This document shows positions 21,090 through 29,240 of a stretch of DNA of 62,970 nt, piece by piece. The notes below the pieces were generated by a model. That model was not told where the DNA came from and searched no databases. It worked only from the letters and a program-made list of their open reading frames with translations. The first letter of the stretch is position 1, and every line of letters starts with the position of its first letter. The position numbers and the translations under genes were made by a program. This stretch comes from Gammaproteobacteria bacterium (GTDB lineage Bacteria; Pseudomonadota; Gammaproteobacteria; Arenicellales; JAANXG01). The stretch spans positions 1 through 62,970 of the forward strand of contig JAHEIO010000013.1 in assembly GCA_024639325.1 (NCBI GenBank), given 5' to 3'.

Positions 21090-22280
21090 TCACCGGGTCG
21101 CGTCACTATCGTGATCTGGCATTCTGTCCTTGAGCAGCGATCTATAAATGTCGAATACCTTTTCCACTCCCTTTTCCCAGGTGAGATCGTGGAGGACACG
21201 CTGCCTGTTGCGTTCGCCTTCCTGGCGTCGGACGTTTTGATGGTCGACCAAAAACTCGATGCGCGAGACAAAGCCCTCGATCGACCTGTCGGGAACGAGG
21301 TCCTGCTGCCGCCCCAGAAATTCGCGGTTGTTGGGGGATTCGAACGCGACTACCGGGAGCCCCGCGGCCATGTAGTTGAGTATCTTCCCGCTGCCTTCGC
21401 CCGCGCCCGGCAGTTTTGGATCCAGACCGATATCCGCATCGGCAAGATAACCGGCAAGGTCCTCGTAGTTTACCCGGCCCGTCAACACGCAGCGTTCGAG
21501 CAGTCCCTTGCCGTCCAGATACGCCGAGACCTCCTCCGTGGGATAGCCGATCAGCACAATTCGCACGGTGGGCCGCCTCGACAGCAATCGCTCGATGACC
21601 TCCAAGAGCTGGCTAAGCCCCTTCGATTCCAGCAGCGCGCCCGAGTAGACGACGGTGGTGGGTTCACGACCGGGATCGGGCAGCTGCGCGGCAACCACGT
21701 CTTGCTCTACCCGGTCGCTCAGCAGAGTCATGCGTTCCGGCGGAATGCCGTATTCCTCCCTGAACAGTTCCAGGCTCGACACCGAGGAGCAGAATATATG
21801 CCGCGGCATGTGCAAAATCGTGTTCTCCAACCACTTGAATATCTTCCTCAAACTCTTTGATTTTTCGAAGTAATTAAAGCTGTCCAACTCCCCTACCAGG
21901 CTTCCCTGCAAATCCGCGACCAGCGGCAAGCGGGGTTTCATCAATGCCCACTTGGCGGCCCAGCCCAGGAGCACACCTTCGTGCAGATGGGCGTGGATGA
22001 CGTCTGGCCGCTGTTTTCGGATGCATTGGCAAACCAGCCACAGCAGTTTGATGTCGGCCAGATACTTGTGCGGATTCGGGCCGGCCTTGGTGTCCTGATA
22101 CGCGTCGATGGATTCGATGCGGCACGTCTCGACCCCGTCCCGCTCCCGGCCGTGATGGTAAGTACAGACGGTACTGCGCACATCCCTGGCGTTCAGCGCC
22201 TTGACGATACCCTCGATGCGGATATGACAGCCTCGATCGGAGAAGAACGGGGTCGGGGCGACATGCAGCACGCGCAGCAC
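21090..22280 (-). CDS. Glycosyltransferase family 4
   Basis: From a GTG at 22280 the product is 396 aa and begins VLRVLHVAPTPFFSDRG, a typical N-terminal strand of GT-B enzymes. The C-terminal half has the GT4 donor site GAGEGSGKILNYMAAGLPVVA, with the conserved glutamate region. An open frame continues 90 codons upstream, but that part overlaps the oxidoreductase gene and has no family likeness, so it is rejected. The GTG lies 4 bp after the oxidoreductase stop. It likely adds one sugar to the glycan. Confidence 0.88.
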   Translation of the reverse strand: MLRVLHVAPTPFFSDRGCHIRIEGIVKALNARDVRSTVCTYHHGRERDGVETCRIESIDAYQDTKAGPNPHKYLADIKLLWLVCQCIRKQRPDVIHAHLHEGVLLGWAAKWALMKPRLPLVADLQGSLVGELDSFNYFEKSKSLRKIFKWLENTILHMPRHIFCSSVSSLELFREEYGIPPERMTLLSDRVEQDVVAAQLPDPGREPTTVVYSGALLESKGLSQLLEVIERLLSRRPTVRIVLIGYPTEEVSAYLDGKGLLERCVLTGRVNYEDLAGYLADADIGLDPKLPGAGEGSGKILNYMAAGLPVVAFESPNNREFLGRQQDLVPDRSIEGFVSRIEFLVDHQNVRRQEGERNRQRVLHDLTWEKGVEKVFDIYRSLLKDRMPDHDSDATR

Positions 22281-22284
22281 GATG

Positions 22285-23961
22285 TTACAACAAGTCGAGG
22301 TGGCGCCGGTAAAGGCCCAACCTCTCCACTTCCGCGGCGCGCCTGCCGCTGTCCCAGGACAGCATCCGTGCCATGATGTCGGCGCATTGGTCGATGCAGG
22401 CTGGGCCGGGGTATCCAATCGTTCCCAGCCCGGTTCGTCGGTAGACCACATCATCCAGCCTGATCGCCATCTCGGATGCCACCGCATGGCGAATCTCCGC
22501 CGCCACATTCGGGCGGGATGTGCACAGCGTGCTGGCCGACCCGGGGTCACGTTCGAAGTAACCGATCAGCGCTTCGACGTCGCTACCATATTGGTACACC
22601 AGCCGCTCCGTCTGGCCGTCGTCCAGATATTGGCCAAGACGCTTCTTCATCTGCGTCTTGTAAGCGCTGAAATCCTGGTAACCTGCCGAAGACAGCGCCA
22701 TTGCCCGGGTCGCGCAGGGCCTCGACGCGTGCCCCAGTTTGGTCAGAGCGAGTCGGGTTACCTTGTCGGCGACCAGCCTGGCCGTGGTGTACTTTGCGCC
22801 AAGGGCAGAGACAAGCCCTTTGTATCCCGCAATCTCGTGATCTACGATCTGGTAATCGCCCGTCCCCTGGTAGGTTTTCTCTCTGACCACATCGACATTG
22901 AGCGGATAGATCCCTGAGAAAGTATGCAATATGTCCGTAGTCGACAGATTCAGGTCCGCGAGCTGGAAGTTGACCTCGCCGATCAGCTGATGGATTTCTT
23001 CCCGCTGGATCACGGGATCGTCAAACCCATTTCCAGCGGCGACGTAGCTGGTGCCGATCAGGGAGCAGCCACGCCAGGGCAAAATGAAGATGTGGCGCCC
23101 ACCGCGATCGATCACGTTCTGTCCGGTAAATCGTGTCGGCAGGGCGATCGCAATATTCTCGACAAGTTGACGTGTCACCAAATGCGACCCCTGGGAATAA
23201 CCCGTGGACGCCACCACGGCATTCTTACCGGACAGTGACGTATTCAGCTGCGGGATCCACGGACCGGTTGCATTGATGATCAGCCGGGCCCTGATTTCGA
23301 AACGCTCCTCCGCCTCGACGTCTTCGACGATCATACCCACCGCCGACCGATCGCCTTCGATGATAAATTCATCGGCGCGTACGTAGTTGGCACAGACAGC
23401 GCCGTTTCTGTCCGCCGTATCCAGAACGGCTAGCGTCATGCGCTCGGAGCTGTCCATATGGCTTTCATAGTACACCATCGCCCCGGTAAGGCTGGGGTCG
23501 GCCACCGGGCAGTGTTCAAGCACCTGAGAACGCGTCATGAAATACGCAGCGGGGGCGATCTTCGACGGATCGCCGGAGATCCTGTTCTCTCCGCTGCACA
23601 GCGCGCGATACAGACTCATCCCGGCCTGCATGAATGCCTTTCCTTTCATGCCGTGACCGTAGGTCGGAACCATAAAAGGCAGGTACCGGGTAAGGTGCGG
23701 CGCGGCGCGGTGGTAGTGTGCGCGTTCCAGGGCCGACTCCCTGACCTTGTCCACGCGGAGCTGCTGAAGATAACGAATGCCGCCGTGTATCACTTTGGAT
23801 GACTTCGCCGAGGTGCCCGAACCGAAATCCCCTTTGTCGATCAGAGCCACGGCAAGCCCTCGTGTCGCGCAGTCCAGAGCAATCCAGGCACCGGTGATGC
23901 CGGCGCCGAGGACGAGCACGTCAAAACGCTCGCTCTTCAGCTCGGCGATTTTTCTTTTCAA
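22285..23961 (-). CDS. FAD-dependent glycerol-3-phosphate dehydrogenase-like oxidoreductase
   Basis: This 558-aa protein has the FAD-binding Rossmann motif VLGAGITGAWIALD (residues about 17-30) followed by the GlpD-type segments GTSAKSSKVIHGGIRYLQQ and NATGPW. A C-terminal GlpD-like helical domain is also present. GlpD oxidises glycerol-3-phosphate to dihydroxyacetone phosphate at the membrane. Its presence inside a glycan operon, with no glpF or glpK nearby, suggests a role with glycerol phosphate decorations or another alcohol substrate; this is inference. Confidence 0.85.
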   Translation of the reverse strand: MKRKIAELKSERFDVLVLGAGITGAWIALDCATRGLAVALIDKGDFGSGTSAKSSKVIHGGIRYLQQLRVDKVRESALERAHYHRAAPHLTRYLPFMVPTYGHGMKGKAFMQAGMSLYRALCSGENRISGDPSKIAPAAYFMTRSQVLEHCPVADPSLTGAMVYYESHMDSSERMTLAVLDTADRNGAVCANYVRADEFIIEGDRSAVGMIVEDVEAEERFEIRARLIINATGPWIPQLNTSLSGKNAVVASTGYSQGSHLVTRQLVENIAIALPTRFTGQNVIDRGGRHIFILPWRGCSLIGTSYVAAGNGFDDPVIQREEIHQLIGEVNFQLADLNLSTTDILHTFSGIYPLNVDVVREKTYQGTGDYQIVDHEIAGYKGLVSALGAKYTTARLVADKVTRLALTKLGHASRPCATRAMALSSAGYQDFSAYKTQMKKRLGQYLDDGQTERLVYQYGSDVEALIGYFERDPGSASTLCTSRPNVAAEIRHAVASEMAIRLDDVVYRRTGLGTIGYPGPACIDQCADIMARMLSWDSGRRAAEVERLGLYRRHLDLL

Positions 23962-24010
23962 CGGACCGGTTCCACTTGGTGACTGTCGAGGAGTTGCTGC
24001 GCCCGCGGCG

Positions 24011-25804
24011 TCAACGGCTGATATGGAGCGGGGCGAACCCGATCCGGCTTATCACCACCCTGCCCGGTGCTGAAGCAGGATCCAAGCGCATCGCGCGGCA
24101 TTGGGACACCCCCATCGGCATGATCACGTGATTGTCCCCGGGAGAGTAGCGCCAGCCGGTGGCGCTGTCCTCGCTGAAGCCTTTACCCTGGTCGATGTAA
24201 ATCTTCAGATCGCCCTGCTCCTCCGCCTGCAGAATCACGTGAATGATGACATTGGCCGAAAGCCACCTGCAATAATCGTTGTCGAGCACGATTTGCGGAT
24301 CACGCCCAAGCGATTCGACCGTCAAACCCGCTTTTCCCGTTTGCAGCTCAACGGCGCTCGATGCCTTCACGAAATCCAGGGTACGCAGGTCGATATAGCG
24401 AAACGGCGATAGCCGATACACAAAGGGATCCTGAAAATAGTACGGCATGACATAACTGCGCAGGGCGTGCAGGTGCGAACCGGAGATGACAACCAACGCC
24501 AGCAGCGCATATACCGCCCCGGGGATGCGATCGAAGCCCTTGATTCGGGCACTCAGAAAGTCAGCCGTGGCTATCACCGCCGCCGTGAACAAGGTCAACA
24601 GGGGCGCAAGCACGGGGAGCAGGTACTTACCCTGCACCTGAACATCGTGATACAGGTTGAAACGAACATACATTACCACCTGGAACACCACCATGAGGAA
24701 CAGTATCCAGCACAACCAGCTCATGCCGGCCGGCTCCCTCGGGTTGTAGGTGGCTGACAATCCGACCCGCTGACGAAGCATCCTGAACGGCGGATAGCAG
24801 ATCCCGATCAGAAAGACAATCGCATACAACCCGTACTGCGGCCAGCCGAGCCGGATACGCAGCCAGTCCAGGTGTCCGACCGTGGCCTTGAAGCTCTCGC
24901 CTAAAAAGTTCTTGTGGTTATGCAGGACCAATTCGGCCAGGCCGACCCCGCGACTGGTGTAGCCGCGATGTCCCGCGTCCTCGATGACCGCGTGCTGCTC
25001 CGACAATTCCGCGGAAACTTTGGACAACAGCGGATCGTTCATTCCGTAGTGATACATATTGAACACGATCCACCATCCCCCGCCTATAACCGCGGCGATG
25101 ACGATGACCGCCAGGCATTGGGCGCCCCGGCCGGTGGATTTCCACAGCCAGGGAACGAGGAAACAGGCGGCCGAGGGCAGCAGAAGCCAAGCGGTGAATT
25201 TTGACAGCAGCACCAGGCCTGCGGCGAGCCCGAAGACGATCGCGGTACGCCAGTTAAGTCCCTTCACCAGCACCCGGATCATGGCGAAAAGCAGCACGGT
25301 GCCGCTGAAGATCGCCCCGCTGTCATCGTTGACGTAGGAGGCGATAAACGCCAGCTGCGGCAGCAATCCGAACAGCAGCGCACCGGTGAGCGCGATCCAG
25401 TAGCGCTCGAACAGCATCCACAGCCCGAGGAAAAAAAACGCCGCGGCGGCCGCGCACAGCAGGCCCGAACCGAAGCGCAGATTGATGAAGGTACTGCGGT
25501 GGCCGTAGTCCCCAATCAGCCGGGCAAGGCCTGCGGAAGCGAGGTACGACAACGGCGGCCTGAGAGCCCGTGTCGACCCATAGGGCGTCAGCTTGAGACG
25601 CTCCACGTCGCCGGGGATTACGGCGAGTCGGCCGTTGTCGTAGATGAATCGGGCGACGTCATAGTGGGCCCCGCTGTCCGGTCCCGCGCCCCTGGGCAGG
25701 TGCCACGCGGTGAAGACGTAATAACAACAAAACAGAAAAAACAGCGCCCCCGCGGTTATACTTACGAAGTTCGGGGTCGATCCCTTTTTGCCGGTCTGGT
25801 GCAT
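24011..25804 (-). CDS. Polytopic membrane protein, GT-C glycosyltransferase-like
   Basis: This 597-aa protein has an N-terminal membrane segment (about 16-34) and then a periplasmic loop with acidic residues (GAGPDSGAHYD). About nine further membrane segments lead to a soluble C-terminal domain of about 160 residues. The layout matches GT-C enzymes that use polyprenyl-phosphate sugars outside the membrane, or the related DUF2142 group. It is the first gene of the seven-gene minus-strand operon, and its start lies 95 bp from the divergent GT2 start. Confidence 0.75.
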   Translation of the reverse strand: MHQTGKKGSTPNFVSITAGALFFLFCCYYVFTAWHLPRGAGPDSGAHYDVARFIYDNGRLAVIPGDVERLKLTPYGSTRALRPPLSYLASAGLARLIGDYGHRSTFINLRFGSGLLCAAAAAFFFLGLWMLFERYWIALTGALLFGLLPQLAFIASYVNDDSGAIFSGTVLLFAMIRVLVKGLNWRTAIVFGLAAGLVLLSKFTAWLLLPSAACFLVPWLWKSTGRGAQCLAVIVIAAVIGGGWWIVFNMYHYGMNDPLLSKVSAELSEQHAVIEDAGHRGYTSRGVGLAELVLHNHKNFLGESFKATVGHLDWLRIRLGWPQYGLYAIVFLIGICYPPFRMLRQRVGLSATYNPREPAGMSWLCWILFLMVVFQVVMYVRFNLYHDVQVQGKYLLPVLAPLLTLFTAAVIATADFLSARIKGFDRIPGAVYALLALVVISGSHLHALRSYVMPYYFQDPFVYRLSPFRYIDLRTLDFVKASSAVELQTGKAGLTVESLGRDPQIVLDNDYCRWLSANVIIHVILQAEEQGDLKIYIDQGKGFSEDSATGWRYSPGDNHVIMPMGVSQCRAMRLDPASAPGRVVISRIGFAPLHISR

Positions 25805-25899
25805 TGTCTCAAAGGGCCCGCATTGTAAACTATTATCGGCGACCTACTAACAGATACTTTTTATTTCCAGCACCGCAAGCCTCTGGAAAATACCTGGAA

Positions 25900-26835
25900 A
25901 TGGACCAGTCAGCACGCACATCCACCGTTAGCGTAGTCATGCCCGCGTACAACCACGAACGTTTTGTCGGGGCGGCCGTGGACAGCGTGCTGGGGCAGAC
26001 TTATCCGGATCTCGAACTCATCGTCATCGACGACGGCTCCAGCGACGGTACCGCGGACATCGTCCGCGCCTACTCCGATCCCCGTATCCGCTATTACCAT
26101 CAGCACAACCAGGATGCGTACAACGCGCTCAACAGGGGCATGTCGCTGAGCAAGGGTTTCTACATCAGCATCATCAACTCCGACGATGTGTACAGCCCCG
26201 ACCGTCTTAAGCGCCTGGTGGAGCTGCAGCGGCAGACTTCCGCTGCCTGTATCTTTACCGACGTCACCCCCATTGACGACAAAGGTAATCCCCTTGCCGA
26301 TGATCCCCGGCACCCGTGGAGTGTATGGCACGAACGGAATCGTGAGTACTTCCTCAATACCGGCGACCTGTACAACGGATTTTTGAACGGCAACTTCATG
26401 GTTACCACGTCGAATCTGTTCATGACCAAATCTCTGCAGGAATCCGTCGGCGGGTTTGCAGCGATTCGTTATTTGCACGACTATGATTACATCTTCCGCA
26501 TTCTGCTTGCAGCCGAAGACGACACGATCTACATCCACGATGAGAAACTCCTGAGCTATCGGATCCACGGCGCCAATACGCTGAGCGAGGCGGCGATAAC
26601 CGGGCGCGAACAGGACCGCCTGCTGATCCGAAAGTACCTGCTTGCCAGGTGCCCAGCGCAGACACACGCCAACGTCGATACCGCCATCGACCGGCTCATT
26701 GCGCTCGAACACGAACTGCTGCACGTGCACGCGGTGCTGGAAGGTCAATCCCCGGATAAAGCGCCGCAAAAATCCGGCGTATTGAGCAGGACCTTGAGGA
26801 AGCTGGGTTCTCGTTTCGGGCACGGCGGCGCATGA
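25900..26835 (+). CDS. Glycosyltransferase family 2
   Basis: From ATG at 25900 the product is 311 aa and starts MDQSARTSTVSVVMPAYNHE, matching the GT-A opening strand. Donor-binding motifs are IDDGSSDGTA and INSDDVYSPDRL (DxD-like). The open frame reaches 25804, but those 32 residues are unlike the family. It begins the plus-strand group and overlaps the next gene by 4 bp (ATGA). Confidence 0.88.
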   Translation: MDQSARTSTVSVVMPAYNHERFVGAAVDSVLGQTYPDLELIVIDDGSSDGTADIVRAYSDPRIRYYHQHNQDAYNALNRGMSLSKGFYISIINSDDVYSPDRLKRLVELQRQTSAACIFTDVTPIDDKGNPLADDPRHPWSVWHERNREYFLNTGDLYNGFLNGNFMVTTSNLFMTKSLQESVGGFAAIRYLHDYDYIFRILLAAEDDTIYIHDEKLLSYRIHGANTLSEAAITGREQDRLLIRKYLLARCPAQTHANVDTAIDRLIALEHELLHVHAVLEGQSPDKAPQKSGVLSRTLRKLGSRFGHGGA

Positions 26836-28892
26836 AAGTCTTTTATTCCCTGCGCAGGCTGATCGAGCATGCCGACACCCTGATCGAACAAAAGGACTTC
26901 GTATCCCTCGACATCTTCGACACCTTGCTCGTGCGGCGCATTCATGACCCGGATCTGGTCAAACCGCCGGTGGCAAGATTCATTGCCGAGAAAGCCGCTG
27001 CCTTGGGAATATCCACGACGTGGAGAGAAGTGCAAGCGCTCCGCAACGAAATCGAGTCCGCGCACCGGGCCAGAAACGGCGCCCTACACCCCGATCACGA
27101 GGCCAGCTACGACGATTTTATTCCGCAAATGCTCCGGCGGATATTCGGTGATTCCTATGATGAAGATCTGTTCGAAAGCGTTGCGCAGTACGAGATGGAG
27201 ATCGAGACCGCGGTTCTGGCGCCGCGGGCCGAACTGGTTGACTGGATCGCCCGGCTCAAACGACAGAACAAGACGATAATCCTGATTTCCGACATCTACC
27301 TGCCCTCGAAGTACCTGACCATGCTGGTCGAAAAAAAGGGCCTGGCGGACTATGTCACGGACGTCGTATCGTCCGCCGACACGTTTCGCGCCAAGGCATC
27401 AGGGACCGGATTCGACATCGTCCGGGAAAAGCACCGCATCGACACCGGCAGGTGGCTGCACGTCGGCGACAACCCCATTTCCGATGGTTTGCGCCCTGCG
27501 GAATCCGGCATCGATGCGCTCGTAATCCAGGACATCGGAGAACGCCAACGCAAGGGAATAGCGCGTCTCGTCCATTCCCTAGCCGGGATCAGGCACATCT
27601 GGAAGGGTCGTAATGTGCTGCAGATCATGTCGCCGCTGGAAGGCGATAACGTGGACCGCCCCGAGCTGTACGTCGACGGACGCAACCTGTTCGGTTTTCT
27701 AATAGGCTATTTCATTCATCGCCTCGCCGAGAAATGCCGGGAACGAAATATAAGCCGGGTTTATTTTTGCTCCAGGGAGGGCTGGATGTTCTTCGAGTGC
27801 TGGAAACGCATGGTGCCGCACCTCTTTGCCGCCACCGAAGCTCCCGAAGCCAGCTATCTGCACGTCAGCAGGATCGCGTTGTCCAGCGCGGCGTGCTCCA
27901 ATGCAGGGCTCACCGCGGCCAATGCCACCGTCGCGCTGCTGCCGTTTCAGAATGTGGATTTCGTGGACATCTGCAGGGTGTACAATCTGGATATCGAACC
28001 CCTGCGTCCCTACCTCGCGAATGCGGGACTGGCGCCGGAAGACCCGATTACGCCGGTGGGCGCCAATGCGTCCGGGGGTATCGATCCCGAGAATCCCTTC
28101 TCCGTGCTGCTGGCCGACCCCGAATTCCAGGCTGAGGTGCGCAAACAGGGCCATCCATCCGGACAGCTATTCGAGTCATATCTCGATTCCGAGGGCTTTT
28201 TCGATCATCGCGATGTCGCGCTCGTTGACATCGGCTGGCTTGGGACAATACAGCACTACCTGCACCAGGCGATTTCTCATCGCAACGAGCGGCCGAACAT
28301 ACACGGCTTCCTGCTCGCGGCCACGCGTATGGTGCCGTATCCCAACACCGCTGAAAACCGTTTCGATGGACTGGTATTCGATCAGCACGAATTCAGCCTC
28401 GCTACCAGCTACGTGCTGACAATCAAGGACGTGCTCGAAGAGATTTGCAGAGCCCCCCATCCGAGCGTAACCGGATACGAACGATTAGGAGACCGCGTCC
28501 GGCCGCGCCTGCGCGACGAATCCGACAAGTCTGCCCGGTCGGAAATGGAGCAGAGCGACTACTACGCGCCACTCCACGAGGGCGTCCTCGATGGCGCGGA
28601 GCAATACGCGATGTCGGTCACACTGCTTGGCTACGAGTCCAGGTACATCCGGTCCTGGCTCAACTTTTTACTCGTTACCAGAGTGGCTTTTCCCTCAGCC
28701 GGTGAAGTGGGCCGGATCCGGCATTTTCACCATCATGACGACTTCGCCGGCACGCGCCAGGTACACCAGAGGATCCTCCGATACTATCAATCGCTGTGGG
28801 ATCTGAATTCCTGGAAGATTGCGCTGATCCCCTTCACCCGATACCGCTATTTCTACCGTCATATCTCAAGAATGCTGCGGCTGTGGGCATGA
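26832..28892 (+). CDS. Large HAD-superfamily protein of glycan clusters (COG5610-like)
   Basis: This 686-aa protein has an N-terminal HAD domain (about 22-240) with motif I VSLDIFDTLL (D27, D30), motif II ISDIY and motif IV VGDNPISDG. At the +2 position after the nucleophile, where phosphatases usually have aspartate, there is phenylalanine. Catalysis may therefore differ from a normal phosphatase. The other 440 residues contain a second conserved block (FCSREGWMF, VDIGWLGTIQ) seen in similar proteins beside glycosyltransferases. Its substrate is unknown. Confidence 0.8.
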   Translation: MKVFYSLRRLIEHADTLIEQKDFVSLDIFDTLLVRRIHDPDLVKPPVARFIAEKAAALGISTTWREVQALRNEIESAHRARNGALHPDHEASYDDFIPQMLRRIFGDSYDEDLFESVAQYEMEIETAVLAPRAELVDWIARLKRQNKTIILISDIYLPSKYLTMLVEKKGLADYVTDVVSSADTFRAKASGTGFDIVREKHRIDTGRWLHVGDNPISDGLRPAESGIDALVIQDIGERQRKGIARLVHSLAGIRHIWKGRNVLQIMSPLEGDNVDRPELYVDGRNLFGFLIGYFIHRLAEKCRERNISRVYFCSREGWMFFECWKRMVPHLFAATEAPEASYLHVSRIALSSAACSNAGLTAANATVALLPFQNVDFVDICRVYNLDIEPLRPYLANAGLAPEDPITPVGANASGGIDPENPFSVLLADPEFQAEVRKQGHPSGQLFESYLDSEGFFDHRDVALVDIGWLGTIQHYLHQAISHRNERPNIHGFLLAATRMVPYPNTAENRFDGLVFDQHEFSLATSYVLTIKDVLEEICRAPHPSVTGYERLGDRVRPRLRDESDKSARSEMEQSDYYAPLHEGVLDGAEQYAMSVTLLGYESRYIRSWLNFLLVTRVAFPSAGEVGRIRHFHHHDDFAGTRQVHQRILRYYQSLWDLNSWKIALIPFTRYRYFYRHISRMLRLWA

Positions 28893-29146
28893 AGCTAATC
28901 AACAGGCACTGCGATGTGGCCGGTATGTCTTCCGGACGCCTGCTGCGCCAGCAGGTGTACAGCAAATTACGTCCGCTATGGTGTTTCAGCGACGAACTCG
29001 AGCTCAAACACATCCTGGCGCTGGCCATTCGCCAGTACCTGGGCTATCCGATCGCCTATCTGACTACCCGCTACCACCGCCAATGGCAAAAAGCGCTGGC
29101 CGTATGGCGCCGTCTGCGACCCGCACCCAAGAAGATGGGTAAATGA
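28889..29146 (+). CDS. Small protein of unknown function (85 aa)
   Basis: The start is fixed by an ATGA overlap with the HAD gene stop. The product is basic and has no signal peptide. Residues about 40-65 (ELKHILALAIRQYLGYPIAYLTT) could form an amphipathic or membrane-associated helix. No family is recognised. Tight coupling to the HAD gene suggests that they act together. Confidence 0.6.
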   Translation: MKLINRHCDVAGMSSGRLLRQQVYSKLRPLWCFSDELELKHILALAIRQYLGYPIAYLTTRYHRQWQKALAVWRRLRPAPKKMGK

Positions 29147-29240
29147 AGCTTGCGGCGAAGTTGCGTGCATACAAAATAGGCGATAAAGTCGAGTTCCCGC
29201 GCGTATCCCAATCATCACTGATTTCGAGGTTCCTTTAATT

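Noticed and set aside
22281-22550. 90-codon upstream extension of the GT4 gene
   Set aside because: It overlaps the oxidoreductase gene, lacks family likeness and is rich in arginine and tryptophan, as expected of a shadow frame.
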